NCBI GenBank assembly: GCA_038501625.1
Contig: JAZAYU010000005.1
Span: forward strand, 868,001 to 932,000
DNA from: Corbicula japonica
Lineage: Eukaryota; Mollusca; Bivalvia; Venerida; Cyrenidae
Length of the DNA: 64,000 nt
Direction: 5' to 3'
Shown: piece by piece, positions 34,375 through 45,608 of the stretch
How the letters are laid out: each line of letters opens with the position of its first letter
Numbering within the stretch: the first letter of the stretch is position 1
Program-made: the position numbers and the translations under genes
The notes under the pieces: generated by a model
The model's database searches: none
Told to the model about the DNA's origin: nothing
Seen by the model: only the letters and a program-made list of their open reading frames with translations

Positions 34375-36600
34375 ATGGCGACTAGTCAAATTGATATAAC
34401 ATCGGATGAAATTATTAACATAAAATGTTGTTTATGTCTGGAGGATAACAGGATTAGGGAGGCAGACAAATTTTGTGTGCAGTGTAAAAATTACTATTGT
34501 ACACCATGTACGGGCACGCACAAGAAGTTCCCCACAATGAAGGATCACAAGCTTCTGGACAAGGCAGATTTCCAGTCCCTGGGTCCGGATGGTTCTCTAC
34601 CTAGCTTACCAACACAACGATGTTCGGAGCATCCAACAGAAGTGATCAACCTCTACTGTAAACAGCATGACGAGGTGGCTTGCGCATCATGCATTGCCCT
34701 CAAACACAGGTAAAGCATTTAGTTCTTCTTTATTTTAACTCCAATACTTTAAATGTACGCCTATTCTTCGGATAAATCATTCACAAAATTGTGTTTTCTG
34801 AAAGTATCACATGCACACCTGACATTAAAACAGCCCTGTTGCAAATATGTGCTAACATAGAGCCCAAAATCGCCAGATTTTTAACTCTCAAACATTTACC
34901 AAAAGTTCTAGATTGTTCTCCTCTAAAACAAATACACCAAGTGCCTTATTGTTTCCTCTAAATCAATTACCTCAAGTGCCATATTGTTGCCTCTAATGCA
35001 ATTACCTCAAGTGCCATGTTGTTTCCTCTAAAACAAATACCCCAAGTGCCAGGTTGTTTCCTCTAAAACAATTACCTCAAATGCCAGTCTGTTCCCTCTA
35101 AAATAATTACCCCAAGTGCCAGGTAGTTCTTTCTCAAACAGTTACCACAAGTGTGATTGTTTTATCTTTATGCTCATGAAATATTCTGATTGATTCAAAG
35201 ATTCAGCAGACCAACACTTACATTTGAACTTTTTTTTAATTGACTCATTAATGCATTTCAGGGCCTGTTCCAATATCCAGTCTATACCAGAAGTTGTTGG
35301 CAACTTGTATAACAAAACACATCTTGCTTCCATAAAACAGAAAATCCTCAAAGTAAGCACGTCCATGCAAGAAATTAAAACTGCAAAACAGCAAAAGATA
35401 AAAGATCTCAAAACAGATTTTGACAAGGAAGTGCAGTCAGTAAAATCATTCAAACAAGAACTACAGTCACAGCTTGAGAAGATGGAACAAGAGACAATAA
35501 GAGAACTGAAGAAGGAATTCGACAGGATCGAATCATGTCTAACAAGGGAGATAAGTGAAGTAAACATGTTAATAGATGCCATGAATGAAGCAGCTTCACA
35601 GTTAAAGAAGTCAGAAGGAAACGTGTCCCAGGAATATGTGAGCATCAAGACCTCAGAGAAAGTGACAGCCAAGGCAGAGAATGTGAATAAAGAACAACAG
35701 AGAAAGAATCATGAAACTGTTAACTTTTCTGCTGATCAGAACATTAAAATATTCTTGCAACAACTCCAAGCACTTGGAAAAGTTTCAAGCCTTAAACTCA
35801 GTATCCCTAATAAAAAAGAAAGCCTTTACAAGATTAAACAAAAACGAGAGATTTATGTCAAAATGGCTAATGACACTGATGACAGTGATATTTTGGGCTC
35901 CTGTATTACAGAAGATGGATGCATCCTTCTGGCTGATTACAAGAACAAGAAACTTAAGCGATTTGACATGAACACAGACACAGTAAAAGATTACATTGAC
36001 CTTCAAGCTGAACCTACTGCAGTCTGTCTGATCAGCAAGACAGAAGCTGCTGTAATCCTGAACAAGACTGTCCAGTTTGTGTCACTGGGTAACAAACTTA
36101 TGACTACCCGTACACTCACACTGAACCATTCCTGCCAGGGTATGGCTTATAGGGGCAACAAACTGCTCATATCTGACGGTGGGCAGACTGTGTATATCCA
36201 TGATATGAATGGTAAACTAATACAGACAATATCAACTGATGCTTCTGGCAAAGGTATATTCCAGATGCCTATGCACATAACAGTCAGTGCTGCAGAAGAT
36301 AGAGTGTTTGTGGCTGACCAAGGCAAGGGCTTGGTAATCCTTGACCATCAGGGGAAATATCTGACCACTCTGAATGCTCGTACAGTGTCAGGTGCTCTGG
36401 GAGTGTGTACAGATGGAAGAAATCTGTTTGTCTGTGGCTACAGTTCCAACAACATTGTTCAGATACGGCAGGACCACAAACTGTTAGGAGAGATAGGGAA
36501 GATTGACAGACCCCAGTCTCTTTGCTTTGATCCTCACAAGACCAGACTAGTGGTCACATCAGAATGCACAAACAAGATTACAGTGCTAGAGCTGGAGTAA
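34375..36600 (+). CDS. RING-less TRIM-type protein, B-box/coiled-coil/NHL-like, copy 1
   Basis: Two exons, 34375-34709 and 35262-36600, joined at CACAG/GTAAAG and CATTTCAG/GGCC, give 557 codons. Exon 1 begins at ATGGCGACTAGTCAA and encodes two zinc-binding modules. The first is a B-box1-like set C18-x2-C21, C34-x2-C37, C42-x2-C45, H49, H58. The second is a B-box2 with C83-x2-H86, C95-x2-H98, C103-x2-C106, H111. Exon 2 gives a charged coiled coil (about residues 120-290, LEKMEQETIRELKKEFDRIE) and a C-terminal beta-propeller of NHL-like strands (GCILLADYKNKKLKRFD, RVFVADQGKGLVILDHQGKY). No RING finger precedes the B-boxes. Such proteins are greatly expanded in bivalves, where many are thought to act in innate immunity; the role of this one is unknown. 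Confidence 0.93.
34915..35150 (+). repeat. 35-bp intronic minisatellite, TRIM copy 1 (about 7 units)
   Basis: Units of the form CTCTAAAACAATTACCCC then AAGTGCCAGGTTGTTTC. This is the shortest of three homologous arrays in the TRIM introns. Confidence 0.88.
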
Positions 36601-37194
36601 ACATAATGAGAACAGTCAAACATTACATATTGTATACATATTTACTTTCTCTATAAGTGTACTTTCTCTATAAGCTCCTTCATCAACTTGTTATCTATGT
36701 AAGCCCTTTTATTTTTGTTTGAGAAGTGTAATAGTTATACAACAAAGTATCAATTGACTAGACATTGTTTCAATTTTACTCTAAATATTTTTGGCAATTT
36801 TTAAACATAATGTTTTAAGATGTTTTTTATAAATATATTAACTAGATTAAGTATACCATTCAATTGTGATAACTGGAAATATCCAAGGAATGGGATTTCT
36901 TCAAGTTATCAAATACCTAAAATTACCACATGTTTCAGTTAACCATTCCCATTTTTGATTTTTTAATGTCACTCTGTGAAATTCTTAAGGAACTGTACAA
37001 CAGCAAGAATTCCATATTCTGAAGAATTTGTTAAAATAATTTTAGTTTGAAATAAATTATTATTAACACATGATAATATAAATGAAATAACCACATTTTA
37101 ATTAACGTTTAAATGCATCCTATCGGGGATGAAAGTAAAAAACATAACATTGTTTTTACACTCTTTTATCTATTCGCTCATTTTCATTAATTGT
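36601..37194. other. 3' flank of TRIM copy 1
   Basis: The first ~50 bases after the stop (ACATAATGAGAACAGTCA) match the copy 2 3' flank, so they are probably 3' UTR. Candidate AATAAA signals occur (for example near 37051), but the end of the transcript cannot be fixed. Confidence 0.5.
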
Positions 37195-38038
37195 TTGTGG
37201 TGTCTTGTTTTGAAATTGGTCATTTTATAAACCATGCTCTCGCTTTTTCTCTCTGCTCCTTTGCTGTGTGGGGGAGACTGAGACATCCGGATGTGACAAT
37301 TCCTGATATGTATATTTCAATTTTTTAATGAATTATTCAGAAATAAATGAACATTAATAACTTTATTATTTATTTATTTATTGTTTTTATTTGTTGTGAA
37401 CAGTTGTTGACTGATTGAGGGAAGTTTGGGAATGAAGAGGACAGAAAATACAAGGTGGTTTTATGAAAGGGCAACTTTATAAACACCCAAAATGTTTGTT
37501 TTACACTTATTTTACGACATCATTAATATTAGATGATAGTCCTTGAAATTACATGATAGTCCATAGAACATGGGTGGGGGGATTATGGCATGAGTGAAGC
37601 AAGACGAGCAACTGTAAAACAGCTGTAACTGTATTCACTGAAGTGTTGCAACTGAGGCTAGATCTGTAATAATATTTTAAACAGGACTTTATCAGTAACT
37701 TTAATAACCAGGTCTGGCGACATTTTTAAACACAAGCATAAGCATTTCAGGGCACTCGTTTGGCCGTTTTTGGGGCCGAATATCGGCCCCGTTCCCCTAT
37801 CAAAATAGTATGTTTGTTCCCCTATCTCTGAAAAAAAATTCCCTCGAAAATGAAAAAAAAACTGAATGAACTCGCGAAAATACATGTAAAAACTTTTTCG
37901 CGATCATTTTTTAATACGAAACCCATATAAAAACACCGTTTTACTGCACATGTCTTGGCTTCGGTTGACAACGTTTATTTACCGATAACGACTGTGTAAG
38001 AGTCTAATTAAAACAATCCTTCACAAGTAATTTCCCCC

Positions 38039-38970
38039 TACAACTCCGTTATATCGCGATCCGTTATATCGCAATATCCAATATGTTGCGCTTGGTCCTT
38101 GGAACCCAATTTTTTTGTACATTTACAATTTTTATGTTAGTTCTTTCTTCGTGGGTGGTAAAAAATGTCAAATGATCATCTCAACGTCGGCGACAAATTC
38201 ACGAATCGCATGCTTTTCCGTGTCATACTATTACGTCATTATCGGCGAAGGCTGTTTATTACATTTTGTATGTAGGGATTTAAGAGGCGTTGTACACGTT
38301 CACCATCAGATACAATTTAACATCAAATGTTCGAAAATAGATGAAAGGGTTTTTTTTAATTCTGTTCCTTCTGATCTGACATGAAACCCACTTTGTGACG
38401 AACAATAGGTGCGAAAAACACCAAGCTGATACGGAACTGGCAGAATTTCGTTCACGAGACAAACCGCAAATTAGCGACAATTAATGGAAGTTGCTAACCA
38501 TAATAGGCATGAGAAAGACACGTCAAAACAGTTTGTTGTTTTGACATTACCTGCTCATCAACATATCAAGCTGGTAAACGACGGACGACGACGAACTAAC
38601 ATCGCCGACCATGACCGACCAACAGATCGTCGATCCGTTTAAAGTACCGAAAACAATAATACCACATTGGAAATTAATGAAGGCGATCTTTGTTTTGTAC
38701 ATAAATTAATTTATTTTTATTAAAAATAAAACTTAATAAATTATATAAAAAGTTGTTTTAAAACACTTGTCCAGCATGGAACGTACTCCCTGATGTACCC
38801 GTAGATTTCACGGCGTGTTAATTACGCAACACCACGATATACATGCATCTGACAGCAAAAACAAATGAATCCCATTGTTTTAGTGCGATTATTTACTTAT
38901 ATCGCGCTCCGTTTATATCGCGGTTGGCGGCCTTGGACCCCGAGGTCCGCGATATAATGGAGTTGCAGTG
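38039..38970. mobile_element. pogo-like element nested in the 5-bp-duplication element
   Basis: Right end reads GATATAATGGAGTTGCAGTG followed by TA; left end reads TACAACTCCGTTATATCGCG with three end bases lost. The interior retains repeated CGCGATATAA-type words. It resembles the family at 17796 but with ATATCGCG in place of ATAACGCG. No transposase frame is present. Confidence 0.7.
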
Positions 38971-39077
38971 TACTCCTGATTCAGGCTCCCCGAGTCCCAA
39001 ATTGATATTTGAGCGGGGATTTTAAGTTTGAGATTCTTGCATTTTGATGCAAGCAAGTTTGAATTTTTAATTCCAAA

Positions 39078-39982
39078 CTAGATGGGTGTTCAGTTGAACA
39101 CTTGTGTCGCCCTCTGGTGCTGTTGGAATAAAAAAGCAAGTACAAAAAGGGGCATAACTCCATCAAATGTGACCATGACCTTAAGAATATAGTATCGTCA
39201 CGAGCATATTGTCATAGGGAATATAATTTAAAAGTTTGATGAAGAAATATTAATAAATGGCAAAGTTATAGCAAACGTTTAGTTTTCATATAAAGGGGAA
39301 TAACTCCATCAAGTGTGACCTTGACCTAAAGAGTGTGGTATTATCAGGACCGTGTTGTGAAAAGGAATATAATCTGAAAGTTTGATGAAGAAATATTAAG
39401 AAATGGCAAAGTTATAACCGATGTTATGTTTTCGTAAAAAGGGAAATAACTCCATCAAATGTGACCTTGACCTTAAGAATGTGGTATCATCACGAGCCTG
39501 TTGTCATAAGGAATATAATTTGAAAGTTTGATGTAAAAATATTAAGAAATGACAAAGTTATAGCCAACGTTAAGTTTTCGTGTAAAAATCCAAGTATAAA
39601 AAGGGGAATAACTCCATCAAATGTGACCTTGACCTTGAGAATTATGCATCATCTCGTTCGTGTTGTCGTAAGCAATATAATTTGCAAGTTTGGTAAAGAA
39701 ATATTAAGAAATGACTAAATTATAGCCAACGTTAAGTTTTGGTGTAAAAATCCAAGTAAAAAAAGGGGCATAACTCCATCAAATGTGACCTTGACCTTGA
39801 GAAATTGGCATCATCTCGAGCGTGTAGTCATAAGCAATAGAATTTGCAAGTTTGATAAAGAAATATTAAGAAATGGCAAAGTTATTGCCAACGTTAAGTT
39901 TTCGTGACGGACCGACAGACTGACGGATGGACGGACAAAGCGGTCCCTATGTATCGCCATTTCTTCGAAAGGGCGACACAAA
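39078..39982. mobile_element. Type A element, second copy
   Basis: Starts AACTAGATGGGTGTTCAGTT and ends CGAAAGGGCGACACAAAA, without the nested type B element. Units with TGACCTTGACC and a GACGGAC tail match 11467-15289. It lies inside the 37748-40365 element. Confidence 0.8.
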
Positions 39983-40783
39983 AAGTGACAAAAGTTTGCA
40001 CAAAAAAGAAGATAAATATTGTGGTTTTTGCATAAAATTATTAAATATGAAGTGAGAATACAGTGGGTTTTTTTTTTTCAAGAAAAAAAGAACAAGTTAA
40101 ATATTGTGTCTTTTGCATAATAAATATGTAATAAAGATTCATCTGATCATTGAAAATAAATTGTTTTAAGTCTGCAATATACTAGCTATTATAATCAATT
40201 GTAGAAAACAGTGTTAGGTCCTAAGGAGTTAGTGTAACACTCCAAAATCAAAACATTTATATGACTTAAAAAATTCCCCTTTTTTGCCTTTATTTCTTGA
40301 AATGACACGAAATTCCCCTTCCTGAGGGTATGGGTACCTGTCCCCAAAAGCTGTCTAGTGCCCTGCATTTAAACAGCAATGGAATTCAGCATTACAGTTT
40401 GTTGACAATTTGAAAACAGTGATGGTAAAAATATAATATTTTAATAAAAAACACAGTTAAATGAATATAGGTGTGTTTTATGTGGTATTGCATTCATTTC
40501 CCCTGTAATGACATGGGATCTTCACCAATAATGTTTTGTATAATGCTTCCTGTTTTGACTGTTTCTAAAAATAGTTAATGGGGAAAACCACTATATCTTA
40601 TAAACAATATTTATGAGTCTTCATCATATCTAACATTTTGTTAGTCGTGACTTCTGGGACATTGTAGATCTATACAACTTACTTCTTGGTAAAAGAAAAA
40701 TCTAATGACAGCAGATCCTGATCAGAAATCACTTTCCTACCTGCACTTTTGCAAAATTAGAAAACAAAATTCAAAATACATTA

Positions 40784-40968
40784 CAGTAAAACCCATCATT
40801 ACAGACACTCAATATTACGGGCACACCTGTATTACGGGTGATTTTTTTAAAGAACAGACATTGTCTCTTCTTTTTTATTCAAACCCACAAACCCACAATT
40901 AAGGACAACCCGCTATTAAGGACACTTTCCCTCTGTCCATTAGGTTCCGTAATAGAGGGGTTTCACTG
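40784..40968. mobile_element. 185-bp pogo-like MITE, copy 1
   Basis: Ends CAGTAAAACCCATCATTAC and GTAATAGAGGGGTTTCACTG are inverted repeats flanked by TA. The interior has repeated TATTACGGG and TTAAGGACA words. A second copy is at 55899 in the duplicated block. Confidence 0.8.
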
Positions 40969-41089
40969 TATTTGGAAAAATAAAATGTTCTTGGAAATCT
41001 GTAATCTCAACTTAGTTATATTTCCCTTTGTTCTAATTAAGGTTTTAGATGTTTATCATTATGTTTATACCTATGAGCAGTTAAACCAT

Positions 41090-41410
41090 TAGGACAGTAT
41101 CACAACCTAATCATGAAATAAATCTATCATGATATCATGTGGAGAGTATCACAACTGTATCATGAAAATAAATCTATCATGATACCATTAGGAGAGTATC
41201 ACAACTGTATCATGAAATAAATCCATCATGATACCACTAGAACAGTATCACAAACTAATCATGAAATAAATATATCATGATACCATTAGGACAGTATCAC
41301 AACTGTATCATGAAATAAATCTATCATGATACCATTAGGACAGTATCACAACCATATCATGAAATAAATCTATCATGATACCATTAGGACAGTATCACAA
41401 CTGCATCATG
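41090..41410 (+). repeat. 49-bp tandem repeat (about 6 units), copy 1
   Basis: Units TATCATGATACCATTAGGAC then AGTATCACAACTGTATCATG then AAATAAATC. Palindromic words ATCATGAT and GTATCATGA recur. Confidence 0.88.
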
Positions 41411-41569
41411 AGAATTATTTGTTGAACAGAATGAGTACTTTGTGCTCACAACAAACAACAGATAAAACAATCCATTCTTAAAATGAATTCATTAACCCTT
41501 TACTCGATATAAATGTGTTTTATTACATATGCAACCAGAGTATATCCATATCATCCAGTTTATCTGTGC

Positions 41570-44500
41570 CATCTATCTGATCTGGATCTACACTGCTAAA
41601 TTTTAGATTCATTAGATTACTTCTGACCATTAGATGTGACCAGTGTGGATCCAGGTGAGATGTCAGGAATGTGCCAGCTGATCTGGATCTACACTGCTAA
41701 CTTTTAGATTCATTAGATTATTTCTGACCAAGGTGTGACCAGTGTGGATCCAGGTGAGATGTCATGAATGTGCCAGCTGATCTGGATCTACACTGCTAAC
41801 TTTTAGATTCATTAGATTATTTCTGACCATTAGATGTGACCAGTGTGGATCCAGGTGAGATGTCAGGAATGTGCCAGCTGATCTGGATCTACACTGCTAA
41901 CTTTTAGATTCTTTAGATTATTTCTGACCAAGATGTGACCAGTGTGGATCCAGGTTAGATGTCAGGGATGTGCCAGCTGATCTGGATCTACACTGCTAAC
42001 TTTTAGATTCATTAGATTATTTCTGACCAAGGTGTGACCAGTGTGGATCCAGGTTAGATGTCAGGGATGTGCCAGCTGATCTGGATCTACACTGCTCACT
42101 TTTAGATTCATTAGATTATTTCTGACCAAGGTGTGACCAGTGTGGATCCAGGTTAGATGTCAGAGATGTGCCAGCTGATCTGGATCTACACTGCTAACTT
42201 TTAGATTCATTAGATTATTTCTGACCAAGATGTGACCAGTGTGGATCCAGGTTAGATGTCAGAGATGTGCCAGCTGATCTGGATCTACACTGCTAACTTT
42301 TAGATTCTTTAGATTATTTCTGACCAAGATGTGACCAGTGTGGATCCAGGTTAGATGTCAGGGATGTGCCAGCTGATCTGGATCTACACTGCTACTTTTA
42401 GATTCATTAGATTACTTCTGACTAAGATGTGACCAGTGTGGATCCAGGTTAGATGTCAGGAATGTGCCAGCTGATCTGGATCTACACTGCTAACTTTTAG
42501 ATTCATTAGATTATTTCTGACCAAGATGTGACCAGTGTGGATCCAGGTTAGATGTCAGGAATGTGCCAGCTGATCTGGATCTACACTGCTAACTTTTAGA
42601 TTCATTCGATTATTTCTGACCAAGATGTGACCAGTGTGGATCCAGGTTAGATGTCAGGATGTGCCAGCTGATCTGGATCTACACTGCTAACTTTTAGATT
42701 CATTAGATAATTTCTGACCAAGATGTGACCAGTGTGGATCCAGGTTAGATGTAAGGAATGTGCCAGCTGATCTGGATCTACACTGCTAACTTTTAGATTC
42801 AATAGATTATTTCTGACCAAGATGTGTCCAGTGTGGATCCAGGTTAGATGTAAGGAATGTGCCAGCTGATCTGGATCTACACTGCTAACTTTAAGATTCT
42901 TTAGATTATTTCTGACCAAGGTGTGACCAGTGTGGATCCAGGTGAGATGTCAGGAATGTGCCAGCTGATCTGGATCTACACTGCTAACTTTTAGATTCAT
43001 TAGATTATTTCTGACCAAGATGTGACCAGTGTGGATCCAGGTTAGATGTCAGGAATGTGCCAGCTGATCTGGATCTACACTACAAACTTTTAGATTCATT
43101 AGATTATTTCTGACCAAGGTGTGACCAGTGTGGATCCAGGTTAGATGTCAGGAATGTGCCATCTGATCTGGATCTACACTGCTAACTTTTAGATTCATTA
43201 GATTATTTCTGACCAGGATGTGACCAGTGTGGATCCAGGTTAGATGTCAGAATGTTCCAGCTGATCTGGATCTACACTGCTAACTTTTAGATTCATTAGA
43301 TGATTTCTGACCAAGATGTGACCAGTGTGGATCCAGGTTAGATGTCAGGGATGTGCCAGCTGATCTGGATCTACACTGCTAACTTTTAGATTCATTAGAT
43401 AATTTCTGACCAAGATGTGACCAGTGTGGATCCAGGTGAGATGTCAGGATGTGCCAGCTGATCTGGATCTACACTGCTAACTTTTAGATTCTTTAGATTA
43501 TTTCTGACCAAGATGTGACCAGTGTGGATCCAGGTTAGATGTCAGGAATGTGCCAGCTGATCTGGATCTACACTGCTAACTTTCAGATTCATTAGATTAT
43601 TTCTGACCAAGATGTGACCAGTGTGGATCCAGGTTAGATGTCAGGGATGTGCCAGCTGATCTGGATCTACACTACAAACTTTTAGATTCATTAGATTATT
43701 TCTGACCAAGATGTGACCAGTGTGGATCCAGGTTAGATGTCAGGATGTGCCAGCTGATCTGGATCTACACTGCTCACTTTTAGATTCATTAAATTATTTC
43801 TGACCAAGATGTGACCAGTGTGGATCCAGGTTAGATGTCAGGATGTGCCAGCTGATCTGGATCTACACTGCTCACTTTTAGATTCATTAGATTATTTCTG
43901 ACCAAGATGTGACCAGTGTGGATCCAGGTTAGATGTCAGGAATGTGCCAGCTGATCTGGATCTGCACTGCTAACTTTAAGATTCATTAGATAATTTCTGA
44001 CCAAGATGTGACCAGTGGGGATCCAGGTTAGATGTCAGGATGTGCCAGCTGATGTGGATCTACACTGCTCACTTTTAGATTCATTAGATTATTTCTGACC
44101 AAGATGTGACCAGTGTGGATCCAGGTTAGATGTCAGGATGTGCCAGCTGATGTGGATCTACACTGCTCACTTTTAGATTTATTAGATTATTTCTGACCAA
44201 GATGTGACTTAACTGTGTGGATCCAGGTTAGATGTCAGGATGTGCCAGCTGATGTGGATCGACACTGCTCACTTTTAGATTCATTAGATTATTTCTGACC
44301 AAGATGTGACCAGTGTGGATCCAGGTTAGATGTCAGGAATGTGCCAGCTGATCTGGATCTACACTGCTCACTTTTAAGCTTCATTAGATTATTTCTGACC
44401 AAGATGTGACCAGTGTGGATCCAGGTTAGATGTCAGGATGTGCCAGCTAATCTGGATCTAAAATGCTAACTTTTAAGATTCATTAGATCATTTCTAATCA

Positions 44501-44965
44501 GGATGTGACCAGTGTGGATCCAGGTTAGATGTCAGGATGTGTCAGCTGATCTGGATCTACACTGCTCACTTTTAGATTCATTCGATTATTTCTGACCAAG
44601 ATGTGACCAGTATGGATCCAGGTTAGATGTCAGGAATGTGCCAGCTGATCTGGATCTAAAATGCTCACTTTTAGATTCATTCGATTATTTCTGACCAAGA
44701 TGTGACCAGTGTGGATCCAGGTTAGATGTCAGGATGTGCCAGCTAATCTGGATCTAAAATGCTAACTTTTAAGATTCATTAGATCATTTCTAATCAGGAT
44801 GTGACCAGTGTGGATCCAGGTTAGATGTCAGGATGTGTCAGCTGATCTGGATCTACACTGCTCACTTTTAGATTCATTCGATTATTTCTGACCAAGATGT
44901 GACCAGTATGGATCCAGGTTAGATGTCAGGAATGTGCCAGCTGATCTGGATCTACACTGGTTGCA
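41570..44965 (+). repeat. 98/99-bp satellite array 1, MITE-derived (about 34 units)
   Basis: Units read GCCAGCTGATCTGGATCTAC, ACTGCTAACTTTTAGATTCA, TTAGATTATTTCTGACCAAG, ATGTGACCAGTGTGGATCC, AGGTTAGATGTCAGGAATGT. The words are those of the GATC-rich MITE interior, and MITE-like ends flank the array (41493 and 44960-45010). A 33-codon-periodic minus frame ([12 protein letters not shown]) is just the repeat translated. Near the right end, a three-unit block with GCTAATCTGGATCTAAAATG recurs at 44445 and 44741. Confidence 0.93.
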
Positions 44966-45013
44966 CATGCCATATAACCCTTTACATTTTATATACATGT
45001 ATATGGTCCTCGT

Positions 45014-45207
45014 TTAACCCTTTCCTTAATATATACACATTTTACGCATGTGCGACCAGTGTAGATCTATTTTGGTCAGAAATAACCTAATATATCATAA
45101 AGCAAACAGTTTAGATCCTGATCAGACATAAAAAAGATGTACCAGCTGATCTGGATCTTAACTGTTTGCACATGAAATTAAGGTGTGTCTATGGAGGAAA
45201 GGGTTAA
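45014..45207. mobile_element. GATC-rich MITE right of satellite array 1
   Basis: TTAACCCTTTCCTTAATATA to TATGGAGGAAAGGGTTAA. A paralogue with the same variant start lies at 58636. Confidence 0.83.
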
Positions 45208-45209
45208 TG

Positions 45210-45608
45210 TAACAGGACAATACATTTGAGTGATGAAAGAGATTTTAATCACCAAGCTATAAAAGTGATGGCCAGGTTAACATATTTTGTAAACCATTTT
45301 ACAAAATATTTTATAATGTTCCTGAAAAGACAATGTAACAATTTTCTTAAATGAAAATATGGAAATCTAAATGTTGATCTTTATAAACTTCAATGACTGC
45401 GACCCACTTAACTAAAGGTAAACAGATTAATACAGTACAATTTGTAAAATGATAATGCTACACTGATGTCACAATACCACACTATTGGTAATACCCGTTT
45501 TATCTATTCTGTTCATCCTAAATGGTTAGTATAACATCCGGGCATTTTAGTCATATGATCCATTGATTTTTACTGATAAAGGAAGTTTTAAATCTACAAA
45601 CCTCTAAA
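45210..45608 (+). promoter_or_regulatory. Conserved 5' flank of TRIM copy 2
   Basis: From the end of a MITE to the ATG, this ~400 bp is almost identical to 58823-59217 before copy 3, and the proximal ~150 bp resembles 34220-34374 before copy 1 (GATAAAGGAAGTTTTAAAT then CTCTAAAATGGCGAC). The promoter presumably lies here; no clear TATA box or initiator was identified. Confidence 0.5.

Larger units (their letters stand above)
37748..40365. mobile_element. DNA transposon with 5-bp target duplication (hAT-like), carrying nested elements
   Basis: Ends CAGGGCACT and AGTGCCCTG are flanked by CATTT at 37743-37747 and 40366-40370. The duplicated block at 55480-55500 has the empty site GAGCATTTAAACAG with a single CATTT. 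A 5-bp duplication with CAGGG ends fits a hAT-type minority class (inference). Inside are a pogo-like element (38039-38970) and a type A element (39078-39982). Confidence 0.78.
37195..45608 (+). other. Duplicated block downstream of TRIM copy 1 (paralogous to 54960-59217)
   Basis: Shared landmarks in the same order: GGTGTCTTGTTTTGAAATTG, the AGTGTTGCAACTGAGGCTAG stretch, the pogo-like MITE, the 49-bp repeat, the 98/99-bp satellite, the variant MITE and the TRIM 5' flank. This copy has an extra 2.6-kb transposon at 37748 and a longer satellite. Confidence 0.85.

Noticed and set aside
34375..34709. RING finger in the first cysteine-rich module of the TRIM genes
   Set aside because: Cysteine and histidine spacing fits a B-box1-like module; the typical RING C3HC4 spacing is missing.
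35142..35672. 176-codon minus-strand frame, with a similar one at 46953-47384
   Set aside because: Antisense of the coiled-coil coding part of the TRIM exon 2 copies; no independent support.
42647..42919. 90-codon frame with repeated [12 protein letters not shown]
   Set aside because: Translation of the 99-bp satellite; the same text comes from dispersed MITE copies.
41570..44965. Regularly spaced repeats as a possible CRISPR array
   Set aside because: Repeat and 'spacer' are equally conserved, units are 98-99 bp, and the genome is eukaryotic.
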